Assembly: GCA_002428525.1 (NCBI GenBank)
Contig: DIWU01000024.1
Coordinates: 1-64,000 of the forward strand
Direction: 5' to 3'
Length of the DNA: 64,000 nucleotides
From: a bacterium UBP14_UBA6098
GTDB taxonomy: Bacteria > UBP14 > UBA6098
A program made the position numbers and the translations under genes. Positions 17,101 to 25,491 of this stretch are shown here, one piece after another. Positions within the stretch are counted from its first letter, which is position 1. Each line of letters starts with the position of its first letter. The notes beneath the pieces are model-generated. The model ran no database searches, was not told the DNA's origin, and was given only the letters and a program-made list of their open reading frames with translations.

Positions 17101-19489
17101 CCTTTTGCGAAACGGGCACCGCCCTGCCGCCCTTCTCGAAGACCTCGGCGGAGACCTCCGCGATCAGCGCCGAGGGCACCGAATGGACCTCGGGGATGTC
17201 CCACTTGATTTGGGATTTACCGTCCGAGTCGAGCTTGACTCTCTGCGAGTGCAGGTTTATCGGGCTGAACTCGAGGGCCTCGTTCGAGAAATAGAAGTCG
17301 CTGAATCTGTCGAAGCTGACCTCGAAGGGGCGAATAGACAGCGAGACATCGGCATCGAGGCCGCCGGCCGGGTTTCCGAATAGGTAATTCGCCTGAAGTT
17401 CGGCGCGGAGCAGGGGGTCGGTTCGAGTGAGCCTCTTCGGGTCGCATTCGAGCTTGGTCTTAATCCTATATGGCACAACAGTTTCGATTCGAAGCGGATG
17501 GGAGAAGCTCCTATCGCCGAAGGAAAGCTCTGCGCGCCAAAAACCGGTCGGCGCGGTTTCCTCGGTGGAGACCGCGAAATAGTAGAAGCCGTCCTCGGCC
17601 TCGCGGGAGATTCGCTCGAGCACCTTCTTTCCGAGGGGATCGAACAGCACGAGGGTGACAGGGTGGTTCTTCGGGAAACTGCCGTCGGCGTTGCGGAGCA
17701 GTGCCGAGAGGTGTATCGTGTCTCCCGGGCGGTGGACACCGCGTTCGGTGAAGATATAGGCGCGGGTGTCCTCGGCGGGGCTTGTCGAGCCGCCGACATC
17801 GAAGACCGAGGTGTTAAGCTCCATATCGCGGGTGATGAGCACTGTCCTGTTGCCCCGATACTCGCCCTCGACGGCGAAGGCCTGCGCCGTGTCGAACTCG
17901 CAGTAACCGCGCGAGTCGGTCGTTTTAAGCGCGATAACTTGATTCACATAGCTTTTCAGTGTGATACTCGCGCCGGCGATAGGCTCGGTTGAAATCAGAT
18001 CGACTGCGAAGACACCGATCTTATCGCCGGAGTTTTTAACTATTAAGCCGAGGTCTGTGAAGATTATCGCCGCGCCGGTTCTGCCGGATTCCCAGAAATA
18101 GCTGTTCTTGCGCCACCACGGCCAATCCTCGGGAAGGCTCGTCAATATATCGTTCTCCTCGAAGGACAGCTCGACCACAAATGCCCCGCGATCGGGTTCC
18201 TTGACGAGTTTGGACAGGTCGAGGCGCGACTTGAGCCATTTATCGCGGACATCGCCGATCTCGAGCGTGTCCGTGGCGACCACCTCGCCGACTCGGTAGA
18301 GGTCGGCATAACCCCAGTTTCTGCGCGAGCGGTCGCTGAAGTAGTTTTCCTGCATGAAGAAGGCGAGGTTGTTCTCGTAAACCTTCTGAACCGTGACGAA
18401 AACCCTGCGAACATTGACCGTGTTGAAATCAATCGATTTTTTGTTCGAGGAGGGCAGGAAGATGCCGTTCGAGGCGAAGTTGACCTGCGGAAGTATCGAG
18501 GGGAACTCGACGGTTTGGGAAAAATTCTCGGAAACCCTCGTGCCCCATCTGCTTCTCAGGCCGGCGAGAACAACTATTTCGTAGGACGTGCCGCGGGTGA
18601 AGTCCCCACGAAGCGCGATAGTTTTGCCCTTGGCGGTTGCCCTGAACTCAAGCGCCGGCTCGACGCGGATAAAGCCGCGAATATCCTCGCCGCGCGCCAG
18701 CTCGTCGGAGAGATCGATCTCGACTCCGACCTCGCTACCGAACTCGACGATCTCCATGCCTGTGACGACGAAGTTGACCTTCGAGGGCAGAATATACTCG
18801 TTTTTGAAATCGGAGGACAGCTTCAGCCGCTTGGCGGAAACCTCGAGAACAAAGCGCTTGTCCTGATCGGTTCGAGTGATCTTCTCCGAGCGGAAGCTGT
18901 AGCCGCCCTCCGAATCGGGGGTAATCTCCAACTCGACTTTGCGCTTGCCCTCCCAAAGTTCGACCGATTTGAGCACATCCTCGGGCGTCGTTGTTAGATT
19001 GAAGTTCAGCCTTCCCGCAAAGACGAAATCTGTTGGGTTGGACTCGTCGAGTAGCTCGAAATCGGCCTTTATCGAGGAGATCTCGAGGCCGCCGGTTTCG
19101 AACTCGATCTCGATTCGCTCGAGCTTATGCTCTTCGCCCGGGAAAAGCGCGGTCAGGTCGAGATAGCCCTCGAACTTCGTCTCGACGGGAAGCTGTTTCG
19201 CGGGTTTGAGAATTAATGTCCTCCGATCGGCCCAGCTCGTCACGCCCTCGATCGAGGGGTCGAACTTGAAGACCTCCTTTTTCAGCGAGAGGCCGACCTG
19301 CGAGGCCTCGGCGCGGTCATCGACGAAGCGGACTCCGATCTCGCCGTCGGGCGAGATAAAGCCCGCGGTCTTATGGCTTATTATTTTTGCCTCGCTTGAA
19401 AACAGAGCGGGTTTGCCCTCCTTGGCGCAACCGGCCACCAGCAAAGCGATAGCGGCGAAAAGTAACACCGAAGAAATAATTCTTTTCAT
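14099..19489 (-). CDS. Alpha-2-macroglobulin lipoprotein, thioester type
   Basis: A protein of about 1796 residues. The ATG at 19489 follows GGAGGGGAAA and opens a lipoprotein signal with LVAGC (Cys21). The in-frame ATG at 19501 overlaps the Shine-Dalgarno, so I reject it. The long MG-domain array is recognisable by MG2-like RGVHRPGDTIHLSALLRNADG. The thioester motif GCIEQ has its Cys at about residue 1349, followed by the alpha/alpha barrel thioester domain and a C-terminal MG10-like region. Bacterial A2Ms trap invading proteases in the periplasm and are commonly encoded next to PBP1C for cell-wall repair. The length is near the usual 1650-1900 for the YfhM/MagD type. The lipoprotein form suggests anchorage in a membrane. 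Confidence 0.93.
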   Translation of the reverse strand: MKRIISSVLLFAAIALLVAGCAKEGKPALFSSEAKIISHKTAGFISPDGEIGVRFVDDRAEASQVGLSLKKEVFKFDPSIEGVTSWADRRTLILKPAKQLPVETKFEGYLDLTALFPGEEHKLERIEIEFETGGLEISSIKADFELLDESNPTDFVFAGRLNFNLTTTPEDVLKSVELWEGKRKVELEITPDSEGGYSFRSEKITRTDQDKRFVLEVSAKRLKLSSDFKNEYILPSKVNFVVTGMEIVEFGSEVGVEIDLSDELARGEDIRGFIRVEPALEFRATAKGKTIALRGDFTRGTSYEIVVLAGLRSRWGTRVSENFSQTVEFPSILPQVNFASNGIFLPSSNKKSIDFNTVNVRRVFVTVQKVYENNLAFFMQENYFSDRSRRNWGYADLYRVGEVVATDTLEIGDVRDKWLKSRLDLSKLVKEPDRGAFVVELSFEENDILTSLPEDWPWWRKNSYFWESGRTGAAIIFTDLGLIVKNSGDKIGVFAVDLISTEPIAGASITLKSYVNQVIALKTTDSRGYCEFDTAQAFAVEGEYRGNRTVLITRDMELNTSVFDVGGSTSPAEDTRAYIFTERGVHRPGDTIHLSALLRNADGSFPKNHPVTLVLFDPLGKKVLERISREAEDGFYYFAVSTEETAPTGFWRAELSFGDRSFSHPLRIETVVPYRIKTKLECDPKRLTRTDPLLRAELQANYLFGNPAGGLDADVSLSIRPFEVSFDRFSDFYFSNEALEFSPINLHSQRVKLDSDGKSQIKWDIPEVHSVPSALIAEVSAEVFEKGGRAVPVSQKVPFEYYNRYVGIDAPDFVRVGSVANFSVILLDREGRTIGGNTLEYRIYKSQRYWWFDFENEVDFRKHFKSDIATELTAEGTVVSGSLPAIIEWKPDSYGAVFVEVTDRTGGHVAGVFVNARHWGYEPSGGDADLLVIKADKEKYRPGDVATVIVQTPESGRALLSVEAGKKLVYSKWQKLDSEETVFEVPITRDMVPTAYAFVTAIQPHANTANDLPMRLYGIVPLPVELEESRIELEIEAPEKLEPGKKFTVEIASKDKSPFQYTIAVVDEGLLDLTHFQTPDPWGFFYRRMALIVRTFDIYSYVIGANWGDIHKKFSVGGGLAEYELQRSPVKALRFKPVALFSGVGKSSSKGQAKVEFTMPEYVGSVRIMVVAAKGPRFGSSELAVPVKAPLMVLPTLPRVLAPGDEVALPVSVFAMENGVGQAAVEVSVEGPVKVIGQNKLSLDLPDIAERDIVFRLKAENAIGVAKIKISAKSGGYSISDETEIAVRPSNPWTHASTTKPLSAGESAKFTIPADGIAGTNNARFTVNRVADINQGGRLNWLISYPYGCIEQTVSAAFPQLYLPEVSNLSERRKGQIDKNINAAIDGLRKFQLYSGGFGYWPNASESNDWVSTYAGHFMLEAKARGYFVPQDMLDNWLKFERDRSRGDPENLMIQAYRLYVLAKAGSPQSGAMNLMRQNYLSKMDNPSRWLLASAYLATGADKTAREIVASTGTDVREYREMSWTFGSSLRDKAIVLDGLVQFGREGEAFLMFNDIAKELASDRWLSTQETAFALRSASIFLREYLKKAGPLEGKIILPDGKKIPIDNTKSSFTVEIENGFGKELSVEVTSGKGFGTLSWFGIPALDTLGTMSKNLSLSIHWLDEDGTPIEPSRLTQNRIFWEHIRVANPSGIELSELALTQVLPSGWEIENIRLSGENYPDWAKDYRLSTEEYLDIRDDRAMWFFDLRGNSQADFLLKLNTVTVGSFRLPPTQVEVMYDDRYQARVAGRDVEVLK

Positions 19490-19509
19490 TTTCCCCTCCA
19501 TAAGCTAAC

Positions 19510-20637
19510 CTAAAGCCTGCCCTTAAGTTGCGCGATTCTCGCGTAGGCCTCTTCGATCCGCGAGCGCGGGATTCGGCCGTCCTCGACGAGGTTCTCGATA
19601 ATCGCAATCGCGCTTGGAGCGATATTCGAGATATAATTTCCCGAGTTGTTCGAGAAGATGATCATATCGACGCCGGCGTTGACCGCCAGCTCGAGCGCCT
19701 CCTCGAGGCCGAAGAACTCCTCGATCGCGCCCATCATCATATCGTCCGAGACGACAACGCCCTCCCATCCGAGGCTGTCGCGCAGAATCCCGCCGATAAT
19801 CGCCTCCGATAGTGTCGCCGGATAGGCCGGATCGAGGTTTGTGTTCGAGATATGCGCGGTCATGATCATATCGGTGAAGCCGCCCGCGATGAGTCGCGAG
19901 TAAGGCTCGAGCTCTATATCCGACCACGAGTCCGTGACATCGGCCATACCCCAATGGGTGTCGTCCTCGGAGCTTCCATGTCCCGGGAAGTGCTTTATCG
20001 CCGTGAGAATTCCCTTGCTGTTGTGCTCGGCGACGACGATCGAGGCGTTCGGAGTGACAATATCCGGGTCGGCGGAGAAGCTTCGTTCCCATCTGCCGAT
20101 AGCCGGCGAGGTCGGGTTGATATTCAAATCGACCACAGGGGCGAAGTTCAGGTTTATTCCCATCTCGTCGAGCGTCGAGGCGCAAAGCGCCGCCCAATAA
20201 CGCGTTGTGTCGGCGTTATTCACATCGCCCAAGTGCTTGGCCGAGACCGAGGGCGGAAAGCCGTAGCTCTCCTTCAGCCTCGAGATGAAGCCGCCCTCCT
20301 GATCGATAGCGACGAAGAGGGGGATCGTGTCGAGGGCATGAAGCGCCGAGACCAGCGCGGAAAGCTGTGTCGGCGACTGTATATTCCGCGGCCGCGAGCT
20401 CGAGGGGCTGTCGTATTCGTAAAGGATCACTCCGCCGATATGTCTTTCTGTGACATCCGCGACGATATGATTCGTGTCGGCCAGCTCTGTGCCGCGGAAG
20501 CCGACGATGAGCATCTGCGCGATTTTAAACCTAAGCTCGGTGTCAATATCGTCCGGTTCTGAGGGAGATTTGTCACAACCTGCAGAAAATATCACTAATA
20601 TTGCGACTGCCGATAAAAGCAAAAAATATCTGTGCAT
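19510..20637 (-). CDS. GH3 beta-N-acetylhexosaminidase-like lipoprotein
   Basis: A glycoside hydrolase family 3 protein of about 375 residues. The ATG at 20637 is preceded by GAGAGG and gives a lipoprotein signal (LVIFSAGC); the upstream TTG is less likely. NagZ-type features are all present: VAIDQEGGFISRL, the His-containing KHFPGHGSS loop that acts as acid/base in NagZ, MTAHIS, and the catalytic Asp in VVVSDDMMMGAI. Cytoplasmic NagZ recycles muropeptides. The lipoprotein signal places this one outside the inner membrane, so it probably trims peptidoglycan-derived or other GlcNAc glycans. It lies 20 nt upstream of the A2M gene on the same strand, suggesting one envelope operon GH3-A2M-pbpC. 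Confidence 0.9.
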   Translation of the reverse strand: MHRYFLLLSAVAILVIFSAGCDKSPSEPDDIDTELRFKIAQMLIVGFRGTELADTNHIVADVTERHIGGVILYEYDSPSSSRPRNIQSPTQLSALVSALHALDTIPLFVAIDQEGGFISRLKESYGFPPSVSAKHLGDVNNADTTRYWAALCASTLDEMGINLNFAPVVDLNINPTSPAIGRWERSFSADPDIVTPNASIVVAEHNSKGILTAIKHFPGHGSSEDDTHWGMADVTDSWSDIELEPYSRLIAGGFTDMIMTAHISNTNLDPAYPATLSEAIIGGILRDSLGWEGVVVSDDMMMGAIEEFFGLEEALELAVNAGVDMIIFSNNSGNYISNIAPSAIAIIENLVEDGRIPRSRIEEAYARIAQLKGRL

Positions 20638-20738
20638 AGAACCTCTCAACAAAACAGGTTTCTTGAAGAATAAGTCGAAAACCGATCGAGCGCAACTAAA
20701 TATCAGCCCAAAATAAAAATATTGTGGAGTTAAAGAGA

Positions 20739-21224
20739 TTATCCGCCGACGCGAAACCCGCCGGTCGGCGCGAAACGGCTTCTGCCGGAGACCTCGGTCA
20801 TCCCCGGCTCGAAGATAAACAGCCGGCCGTTATGGTCGAGCTGAATCTCATAACCGGCGAGCGAATGATCGCCGCCCACGCTGGGGTCTTTCGGCTCGGC
20901 CACATAAACGAAGGGGGAGTCAACATCTATCGAATAAATGAAAAGCGGCGAGCCGCTCAAGGGACTAAAGGCGATCTCGGAAACCCCCGTGTCACCGATA
21001 TCGTAGGCCGGGCCGAAAAAAAAGCCGTGCTCGTTGTAATACATTTCGTTGCATTCCCAAAGGAGCTTAAGGGCGAGCTTGGCCTCGGTCAGCTTGGCCT
21101 TGCGGACCGCCTTTCTGTAGGAAACAAGGGACATGCTCGCGAGTATGCCTACGATCACGACGACAATCATAAGCTCGACCAGCGAGAAACCGGATCTCTT
21201 CGACGATTTTATATTTTCGCCCAT
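20739..21224 (-). CDS. Type IV pilin-like protein (prepilin)
   Basis: About 161 residues from the ATG at 21224; the longer frame adds an unlikely leader. A short basic leader (MGENIKSSKRSG) is followed by the class III prepilin signature FSLVELMIVVVIVGILASM, with Glu at mature position 5 and a hydrophobic alpha-1 helix. The globular part is short with one Cys, ending in a Gly-rich tail, which suits a minor pilin or type II secretion pseudopilin. No prepilin peptidase or pilus assembly genes are nearby. AAAGAG gives only weak support for translation start. Confidence 0.85.
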   Translation of the reverse strand: MGENIKSSKRSGFSLVELMIVVVIVGILASMSLVSYRKAVRKAKLTEAKLALKLLWECNEMYYNEHGFFFGPAYDIGDTGVSEIAFSPLSGSPLFIYSIDVDSPFVYVAEPKDPSVGGDHSLAGYEIQLDHNGRLFIFEPGMTEVSGRSRFAPTGGFRVGG

Positions 21225-21340
21225 ACTCTTTCGACTGTTTACTTGGCGGGGGCAAATCAAATAATAATTCATCGAAAAACTAAAAACAAGTGTTTTTTAG
21301 ACTCCGAAGACTACAAGGAGCCGCCTCGACATAATCTTTC

Positions 21341-21369
21341 TTGCAAAACATAAAAAATAGCTATATTTT
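21341..21369 (+). promoter_or_regulatory. Promoter of the 21401-26627 gene run
   Basis: TTGCAA (21341-21346) and TATTTT (21364-21369) have a 17-nt spacer in an A/T-rich stretch, about 30 nt before the AAGGAG-ATG of the LeuC-like gene. The five genes that follow are tightly packed or overlapping, so this may drive all of them. Confidence 0.45.
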
Positions 21370-21400
21370 AGTCGAGTAACGCCAATTCAAAAGGAGAAAT

Positions 21401-22633
21401 ATGGGTCGAACAATAGTTGAAAAGATTCTTACCGCACATTCAAAAGACAAGGTCGCCCCCGGCGAGACTATTTGGCTCGACCTCGATGTCCGTAGCGCCC
21501 GCGATTTCGGCGGCGCCAATGTCATCGGCCATCTGAGGCGCGAATACGCCGGCCAGCGTATGCTTGCCGATACGAAAAAGACCTTCTTTACTCAGGACTG
21601 CGTCTCGCCCGCGAACACAATCCCCTACGCCGAGAACCAGCATATAATAAGGCAATTCGCCCGAGAACAGGGCGCGGTTCTCTATGATGTCGGCCAAGGC
21701 ATCGGCACGCATGTGCTCATCGAAAACGGCGATGTCCGCCCGGGGATGACCGCTGTCGGCACGGATTCTCACTATAACATCCTCGGGGCGATAGCCGCCT
21801 TCGGTCAGGGCATGGGCGACCGCGATATCGCCTTCTCGATGAAGTCCGGCAAGACATGGTTCGAGGTTCCACCGACAGTGCGGGTCAATCTCGTTGGAAT
21901 TCCCGAGCGCCGCGAGGTGACGGCTAAGGATGTCGCATTGCGCCTTCTGCAGGAATTCGGCGCGAGCGGGCTTTTAGGCTCGGTCGTCGAGCTTTACGGC
22001 GACTTCATCGACCGGGCCGGCCTCGACGAGCGAATCACAATCGCAAGCCTCGGAACCGAGATGGGGCTTATCAGCATAATGATCCCGACGAACTCGACAC
22101 TTATAAACGAGCTCAAGCGTTGGTCAACCGGCGAATTCGAGAGTATCTCCGCCGATCCCGACGCGGCCTATTCCGCCGAATACACTATCGATATCCGCGA
22201 GCTTGAGCAGTTGGTGGCGGCGCCCTTCGCCCCGCACAATGTCCACCCGAGGCGGGAATTTGCGGGCAAAAAGGTCGAGAGCGTCTTCGTCGGAAGTTGC
22301 ACCGGCGGACGAATCTCCGACCTCGTTATGCTCGACAGCCAGATCAAAAACGGCGTCGCCGAGGATATTATCCTTCGCGTCGTTCCGGCCACGAAGAGAA
22401 CCCTCAAACTCGCGGTGGATTCAGGGCTTTACGAAACACTCTCGATCTCGGGCGCGATTATCAGCCACGCGGCCTGCGCCGGTTGCGCCAGCGGCCAGAT
22501 CGGAATGACAGGCGAGGGCGAGGTTCAAGTTTCGACAGGAAATCGAAACTTCAAGGGGAAACAGGGCGCCGGCGAGACCTTCCTTACAAGCTCGCTTGTT
22601 GCCGGCGAGGTAGCGGCTAAGGGAACCTTGTAG
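21401..22633 (+). CDS. Aconitase-family hydro-lyase, LeuC-like large subunit
   Basis: A 410-residue protein of the aconitase superfamily, of the length of archaeal-type 3-isopropylmalate or homoaconitate dehydratase large subunits. Expected landmarks are present: FTQDCVSPAN, GTDSH, the 4Fe-4S ligand region VGSCTGGR (Cys300) and CAGC (Cys359, Cys362), then STGNRNFKG. Several positions differ from the usual patterns: SCTNGR is SCTGGR, GICHQVL is GIGTHVL, and the usual PxCGPC context is HAACAGC. No small (LeuD/swivelling) subunit gene is adjacent and no other leucine gene is present, so the substrate is uncertain. AAGGAGAAAT precedes the ATG. Confidence 0.8.
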   Translation: MGRTIVEKILTAHSKDKVAPGETIWLDLDVRSARDFGGANVIGHLRREYAGQRMLADTKKTFFTQDCVSPANTIPYAENQHIIRQFAREQGAVLYDVGQGIGTHVLIENGDVRPGMTAVGTDSHYNILGAIAAFGQGMGDRDIAFSMKSGKTWFEVPPTVRVNLVGIPERREVTAKDVALRLLQEFGASGLLGSVVELYGDFIDRAGLDERITIASLGTEMGLISIMIPTNSTLINELKRWSTGEFESISADPDAAYSAEYTIDIRELEQLVAAPFAPHNVHPRREFAGKKVESVFVGSCTGGRISDLVMLDSQIKNGVAEDIILRVVPATKRTLKLAVDSGLYETLSISGAIISHAACAGCASGQIGMTGEGEVQVSTGNRNFKGKQGAGETFLTSSLVAGEVAAKGTL

Positions 22634-22640
22634 GAGGCCT

Positions 22641-23351
22641 TTGAACCAATTATCATGGATTATCGCCTTTCTGCCCGGCCTTCTATGGCTTTGGTTCGTA
22701 TATAAAAAAGACCGATACGAACCCGAACCGGTCATTTGGGTCATAATCGTTTTCTTTGCGGGCGCTCTCGTCACAATCCCCACCGCCCTTATCGAGAAGT
22801 CGCTGTCATCATCGATGGGGCTTCATATGATCGGCAGTTCGGCCGACGCGGCAAAGGCGAGCTGGATTGTGGCGGGTATTGTCGAGGAGGCGGCCAAGCT
22901 CGCGGTGGTCATTATCATAATGTGGAAACGCGACGGCTTCAACGAGCCGATGGACGGCCTTGTCTATGCCGCCGCGGCCTCGCTCGGTTTTGCCTCCGCC
23001 GAGAGTATAGTTAGAATCAAGCATTACGGCGCGATGGTCGTCCTCTTTCGCGGGCCGATGGCGGTGTTGGGGCATATGCTTTTCTCATCGATGTGGGGTT
23101 ATGCCCTCGGAAGGGCCAAATTCGAGCCGCAACGGCGTTTGTCGCTTTTGGCGAAGGGTTTCGTGCTCGCCGCATTCTTCCATGGCCTATATAATTTCTT
23201 AATTTTCACGAGGGTGATAGCATCGATCGCACTCTATATTCTCACCGCCTTGCTTTGGAATATGCTCGCCCGTATGGTTGACGACGCCGAGAAGAGAAGC
23301 CCCTTCGCCCCGACCACGGAGAAGAAAAAATATGGACTGGAGGAATTTTGA
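22641..23351 (+). CDS. PrsW-family intramembrane metalloprotease
   Basis: A 236-residue polytopic membrane protein with about seven hydrophobic segments. The family's conserved motifs are seen: EE at residues 82-83 in GIVEEAAK, a Glu in GFASAE, His in LGHMLFSS, and His in FFHGLYNF, which are the presumed metal-binding and catalytic residues of the CPBP/PrsW clan. Relatives act in site-1 cleavage of anti-sigma factors in Gram-positives, but the role here is unknown. Translation starts at TTG with a strong AGGAGG three bases upstream, eight bases after the preceding stop. Confidence 0.88.
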   Translation: MNQLSWIIAFLPGLLWLWFVYKKDRYEPEPVIWVIIVFFAGALVTIPTALIEKSLSSSMGLHMIGSSADAAKASWIVAGIVEEAAKLAVVIIIMWKRDGFNEPMDGLVYAAAASLGFASAESIVRIKHYGAMVVLFRGPMAVLGHMLFSSMWGYALGRAKFEPQRRLSLLAKGFVLAAFFHGLYNFLIFTRVIASIALYILTALLWNMLARMVDDAEKRSPFAPTTEKKKYGLEEF

Positions 23352-24277
23352 TATACACCGTGACGCTTAACCCCGCGCTCGACAGGACTATGTGGATCGA
23401 GAGTTTCGGGTTCGACGACACCAAACGTATTCTTCGCGAGGAGAGATACCCCGGCGGAAAGGGCATCGATGTCTCGCGAATGATCCGCACACTGAATGGA
23501 AACTCGGTAGCGATAGGGTTTCTTGGCGGATGGACCGGAATGGAGATCGAGGGCAGACTCCTTAACGAGGGTATCCCGCACGACTTCATCCGCGTCGGCG
23601 GCGAGACCCGCACCAATGTGATAATCCATTCAAACAAGGACGACCGCGAGCTGAAGGTCAACGCCCCCGGACCGGATATAGACCCGCGCGAGCTTGGGCT
23701 TCTCATAGATAAAGTCCGCTCGTTGAGGCCAGCGCCGACTATCGCGGTCATCTCGGGGAGTATTCCCCCCGGCCTTTCGCCGAGTATTTACGCACAACTG
23801 ACGATGACATTCGAGAACCTCGGCGCGAAAGTGATACTCGATACCGACGGCGAACCGCTTGTGAGGGGCCTCGCCGCGACGCCCTTTATGATAAAACCCA
23901 ATGTCCACGAGCTTTCGAGGCTCATCGGGAGGGAGTTCTCCGGCCTCGACGATATGATCGATTCGGCGAGGGCGCTTCTCGGAGGTGAACTGGAGGTTGT
24001 GGTCGTGTCCGCCGGGCCCGACGGGGTCTATGCCATCACAAAGGGCGGCGGTTTCCATTGTTATCCCCCGCGAATCGAGGTTGTGAACACGGTCGGCTCC
24101 GGCGACAGCACGGTCGCGGGGATCGCCTTCGCCCTCGAGCGCGGAGACAGCCTCCAAGAGGCGGTTCGCCTCGGCGTCGCCTGCGGAACCGCCACCGCAA
24201 TGGCCGAGGGAACGGCACAAGGCTCGCTGAGGGTCATCGATCAATTAATACCACATATTCGAATCGAGGAGTTTTAG
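23348..24277 (+). CDS. PfkB-family kinase, 1-phosphofructokinase type
   Basis: A 309-residue ribokinase-fold sugar kinase. It has the N-terminal PfkB signature YPGGKGIDVSRMI, the substrate region GGETRTNVII, the NPALDRT opening typical of the LacC/FruK/Pfk-B branch, and the C-terminal anion-hole/catalytic motif NTVGSGDS with its catalytic Asp. Likely substrates are fructose 1-phosphate, fructose 6-phosphate or tagatose 6-phosphate; the sequence does not decide. No PTS genes are nearby. The start is TTG overlapping the PrsW stop (TTGA) with GGAGG upstream, so translation is coupled. Confidence 0.88.
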   Translation: MIYTVTLNPALDRTMWIESFGFDDTKRILREERYPGGKGIDVSRMIRTLNGNSVAIGFLGGWTGMEIEGRLLNEGIPHDFIRVGGETRTNVIIHSNKDDRELKVNAPGPDIDPRELGLLIDKVRSLRPAPTIAVISGSIPPGLSPSIYAQLTMTFENLGAKVILDTDGEPLVRGLAATPFMIKPNVHELSRLIGREFSGLDDMIDSARALLGGELEVVVVSAGPDGVYAITKGGGFHCYPPRIEVVNTVGSGDSTVAGIAFALERGDSLQEAVRLGVACGTATAMAEGTAQGSLRVIDQLIPHIRIEEF

Positions 24278-24285
24278 CGAATCTC

Positions 24286-25491
24286 ATGAGATTTGCCTTT
24301 CTTGTAATCCTTTTGGCCTTTTCCGCCTTCTTCTCCGGCTCGGAGTCGGCCTTCTTCTCCCTGTCGAGGTTCGATGTCCAGCGAATGGCGCTCAAACGCG
24401 AACGTTGGGCGGAAAAGGTCGCCACCCTGCTCTCGCGACCGGGGAGATTGCTCATAACAATACTGTCCGGCAATATGATCGTCAATGTCACTGCCACTAC
24501 GCTGATGACCGGCATCCTAATCCAGCTGATCGGCGAGGGCGCGGTGCCGATAGTCGTCGCTATCATGACAGTCTTGATCCTCATCTTCGGTGAGATAACA
24601 CCGAAGGTCGTCGCGGTCGAGCACAACGAGCTCTGGGCAAGGACCAGCGCGAGCTGTTTAATGGCTCTCGAGATTCTCCTTTCGCCGTTCGTTTTGATTC
24701 TCACATTCATCCAAAGCGCTGTTCTCGGCAAGGAAAAGAACGACGATCTCCGCCTCGACGAGGTCGATATCGAAAGCGCGATCGAGCTGGCGCATAAGCA
24801 GGGAGCGGTCGAGGGCGAATATAAAGAACTGCTTCTGCATTTCCTGTCCCTCGATCGTGTCGAGATCTCTGAGATAATGACCCCGCGCTCTCAGGTCGCA
24901 ATATGCACCTATAACTGCACGAAAACGGAGATATTAAACTCTATGCGCGAATACGACGCCTCCGTCTGTATCCTCACCGGTAAAGGCGGCGAAAGGCCGA
25001 GGCTGGCGGATAAAATCCGCCTTTCTTCATACAATGATAACGAAAAACCGTGGATGGGGTTGCCGGATGCCTATTTAGTCAATGACTCAAAGTCTATCGT
25101 CGATTTCTTTTACGATGTCAGATCGAATCGACTCGGCAGTTTCGTCGTGCTCGACGAATACGGCGATATTTGCGGGATCGTCGATTTTGAACGAGTCCTT
25201 CTCGAGGTTTACGGCAAACCGATTCTCGGAGAGAGAGACGGGGGCGAAGTATATAAAAGACTTGGAGAGTGTTACCTCGTCAACGGCGACGCCGCCCTTC
25301 AGGATATTAACAAGAAATTCGGGGTAGAGCTTAAAAGCGCACATTATAAAACGATCGGCGGCCTTGTGACCGAGAAATGCGGGGAGATCCCCTGCTCCGG
25401 AACCAAGGTCGAGTTCGACGGGCTGGAGATAAGGATAATTAAAAGCAGTAATAAAAAAATAGACCTTTTGGGAATAAAGAAAAGTCGATGA
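24286..25491 (+). CDS. CNNM/CorC-family transporter (hemolysin-like), copy 1
   Basis: About 401 residues from the ATG at 24286; upstream codons lie inside the kinase gene and are Arg-rich shadow. An N-terminal DUF21/CNNM membrane domain (about four segments; FFSGSESAFFSL, ILIFGEITPKVVA) is followed by a cytoplasmic CBS pair (DRVEISEIMTPRSQVAI, then FVVLDEYGDICGIVDFE) and a C-terminal CorC_HlyC domain (about 320-401). The family is linked to magnesium/cobalt efflux or homeostasis. It overlaps the next gene, a paralogue, by four bases. Confidence 0.88.
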   Translation: MRFAFLVILLAFSAFFSGSESAFFSLSRFDVQRMALKRERWAEKVATLLSRPGRLLITILSGNMIVNVTATTLMTGILIQLIGEGAVPIVVAIMTVLILIFGEITPKVVAVEHNELWARTSASCLMALEILLSPFVLILTFIQSAVLGKEKNDDLRLDEVDIESAIELAHKQGAVEGEYKELLLHFLSLDRVEISEIMTPRSQVAICTYNCTKTEILNSMREYDASVCILTGKGGERPRLADKIRLSSYNDNEKPWMGLPDAYLVNDSKSIVDFFYDVRSNRLGSFVVLDEYGDICGIVDFERVLLEVYGKPILGERDGGEVYKRLGECYLVNGDAALQDINKKFGVELKSAHYKTIGGLVTEKCGEIPCSGTKVEFDGLEIRIIKSSNKKIDLLGIKKSR

